This document shows positions 5,165 through 6,180 of a stretch of 6,180 nucleotides of DNA, one piece after another. Source of the DNA: Candidatus Poribacteria bacterium (GTDB lineage Bacteria; Poribacteria; WGA-4E; GCA-2687025); contig JAQBWJ010000151.1 in the NCBI GenBank assembly GCA_027625215.1, positions 1 through 6,180 on the forward strand, given 5' to 3'. The notes beneath the pieces were generated by a model. It saw only the letters and a program-made list of their open reading frames with translations, made no database searches and was not told the DNA's origin. The translations under genes were made by a program, and so were the position numbers. How positions within the stretch are numbered: the first letter of the stretch is position 1; every line of letters begins with the position of its first letter.

Positions 5165-6180
5165 TCAGAAATAACTCGCCGCGCTGAACAGAATCGACGC
5201 GGACTCCGACGGGTTAAGGAACGGGTCGCGCGCGTGGTCGCGTTGCCAGTCCAACTTGAACACGGTGTCTTCGACGGGGCGAAAGTTGATGCCCAGCGTG
5301 ATGCGCCGATGGTCGTCGCCGTCTCCGTTCGCATCGAAATCGACCCAATCGAACCGCGCGACCCCAGTAAAGCGTGACTGTGGCAACGCGGGAAACACTC
5401 CCGCCAAAAAATGCCCGTTCAGTTGGACATAGAAGCCTTGTTGGTCTTCCTGCAACAGCCCACCGAACTCCACCGGCGTTTCGACCTGCACCCGCGCGTA
5501 CTCGCCGATCAGTTCGACGGAACCCACCCGCGCGTCCCAATCGGCGGCATAGATCGTCATCCGTCGTTTGTCGTCGATAGCGAGCCCCTCGACGGTGTGG
5601 GAGTTGTATATCCCCGTATGCGCCGACGCCCCGATCTCCAACGCTCGGACCGGATTCGCCGCGATTCGACCGACGAACGCCGGGTTCGCGTTGTTGTCTT
5701 CGAAGTTGCCTTTGCCCGCCGCCACGCGAGTTCCCTCCGGTACTCCTTCGATCACGCCGTCGTGGAACCCGTTGACCGCGTACGCTTCGTAAGTGACTCG
5801 CATCGTTCGCAAGGGATACAACGAACCGTAGACACCCATTCCCGGCTCCGAGAGCGTGACGCCGAGCAGTTCCACGCTGACGAGCGGTCGGTCGGTGAGG
5901 TCGTTCGCCGGGCTGTCGTGGGCGAGGTTGAACTTGCCGAGCGGCGAGAGGATCATTCCGGCGCGCAGGTTTAACGACGGATGCGCTTCAAAATCGACGG
6001 TGGCGAGTTCCAGTTTGATCTCCTCGCCGCCCTCTTCGATCTCCAGTTCCGACGCGACGCGAACGCGGTCAGACACGGGCGTGAAGGTGAACACGTTGAA
6101 CCGCTCCAACACGAACGTCGCTTCGTCCGTGACGCCGTTCTCGCGTTCAAAGCGATACTGCGCGTCAATGTAACCGCCGA
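5165..6180 (-). CDS. Outer-membrane beta-barrel porin (5' partial)
   Basis: C-terminal portion of an outer-membrane channel, probably related to the OprO/OprP-like porin group. The last 337 residues are visible. The frame stays open to the right edge, and the 22 codons before the first GTG (6110-6112) read GGYIDAQYRFERE…, like an early barrel strand, so the start lies outside. Repeated amphipathic strands alternate with turns: RVRVASELEIEEG, IKLELATVDFEAH, LNLRAGMILSPLGKFNLAHD, SVELIGEYARVQVE, QGFYVQLNGHFLAG and RRITLGINFRPVEDTVFKLD. The segment LNLRAGMILSPLGKFN…ND…RPLVS resembles the 'NVRAGM…P.G' block I know from porins of this kind. The chain ends SAASYF; the terminal Phe is the usual signal for barrel assembly by BAM. 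A DFDANGDGDDH turn near the end could bind a cation. Substrate specificity cannot be read. A candidate terminator follows the gene. Confidence 0.82.
   Translation of the reverse strand, partial: GGYIDAQYRFERENGVTDEATFVLERFNVFTFTPVSDRVRVASELEIEEGGEEIKLELATVDFEAHPSLNLRAGMILSPLGKFNLAHDSPANDLTDRPLVSVELLGVTLSEPGMGVYGSLYPLRTMRVTYEAYAVNGFHDGVIEGVPEGTRVAAGKGNFEDNNANPAFVGRIAANPVRALEIGASAHTGIYNSHTVEGLAIDDKRRMTIYAADWDARVGSVELIGEYARVQVETPVEFGGLLQEDQQGFYVQLNGHFLAGVFPALPQSRFTGVARFDWVDFDANGDGDDHRRITLGINFRPVEDTVFKLDWQRDHARDPFLNPSESASILFSAASYF

Noticed and set aside
5411..5974. 187-residue open frame on the + strand opposite the porin
   Set aside because: It is antisense to the porin, has low-complexity Arg/Asp/Val composition, and shows no recognisable motif or start signal.
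6110..6112. GTG as the start of the porin gene
   Set aside because: The frame is open through to the window edge and the upstream codons read like a barrel strand. No signal peptide follows the GTG, so it is an internal Val.

Overview
The window is GC-rich, densely coding DNA. It holds five protein genes in two converging groups. The organism looks like an uncultured, didermic (outer-membrane-bearing) bacterium: one gene encodes an outer-membrane beta-barrel ending in Phe, and another encodes a secreted LamG-domain protein. The LamG protein's short C-terminal tail (…APQGKLAMTW…) resembles tails I recall on LamG proteins of Candidatus Poribacteria. That placement is inference from memory, not a search result.

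Left half, + strand (1-3451): two genes of a carbohydrate-type (CUT1, MalF/MalG-like) ABC importer, overlapping by four bases. Both have unusual architecture. The first, cut off at the window's left edge, is one continuous polypeptide joining the C-terminal lobe of an extracellular solute-binding protein, one extra membrane anchor, and a complete six-helix MalF/UgpA-type permease. The second is a MalG/UgpE-type permease of about twice the usual length. It has an insertion of roughly 290 residues in the first extracytoplasmic loop, between TM1 and the conserved core. The natural reading is a tethered-receptor importer with an enlarged external platform on the partner subunit. No ATPase is visible, so it must be encoded upstream or elsewhere.

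Middle (3452-3996): a 59-bp convergent gap with no convincing terminator, then smpB on the - strand. SmpB is the tmRNA-binding ribosome-rescue protein. No ssrA (tmRNA) gene is recognisable beside it.

Right half, - strand (3997-6180): a 130-bp gap holding a candidate smpB promoter and a candidate terminator for the gene above it; a secreted single-domain LamG protein with a strong Shine-Dalgarno sequence; a 177-bp gap with a good hairpin; and the C-terminal part of an outer-membrane porin whose 5' end lies beyond the right edge. These three - strand genes look like separate transcription units with unrelated functions. There is no gene-free stretch over 300 bases, no tRNA or rRNA, no CRISPR array and no insertion sequence in the window.
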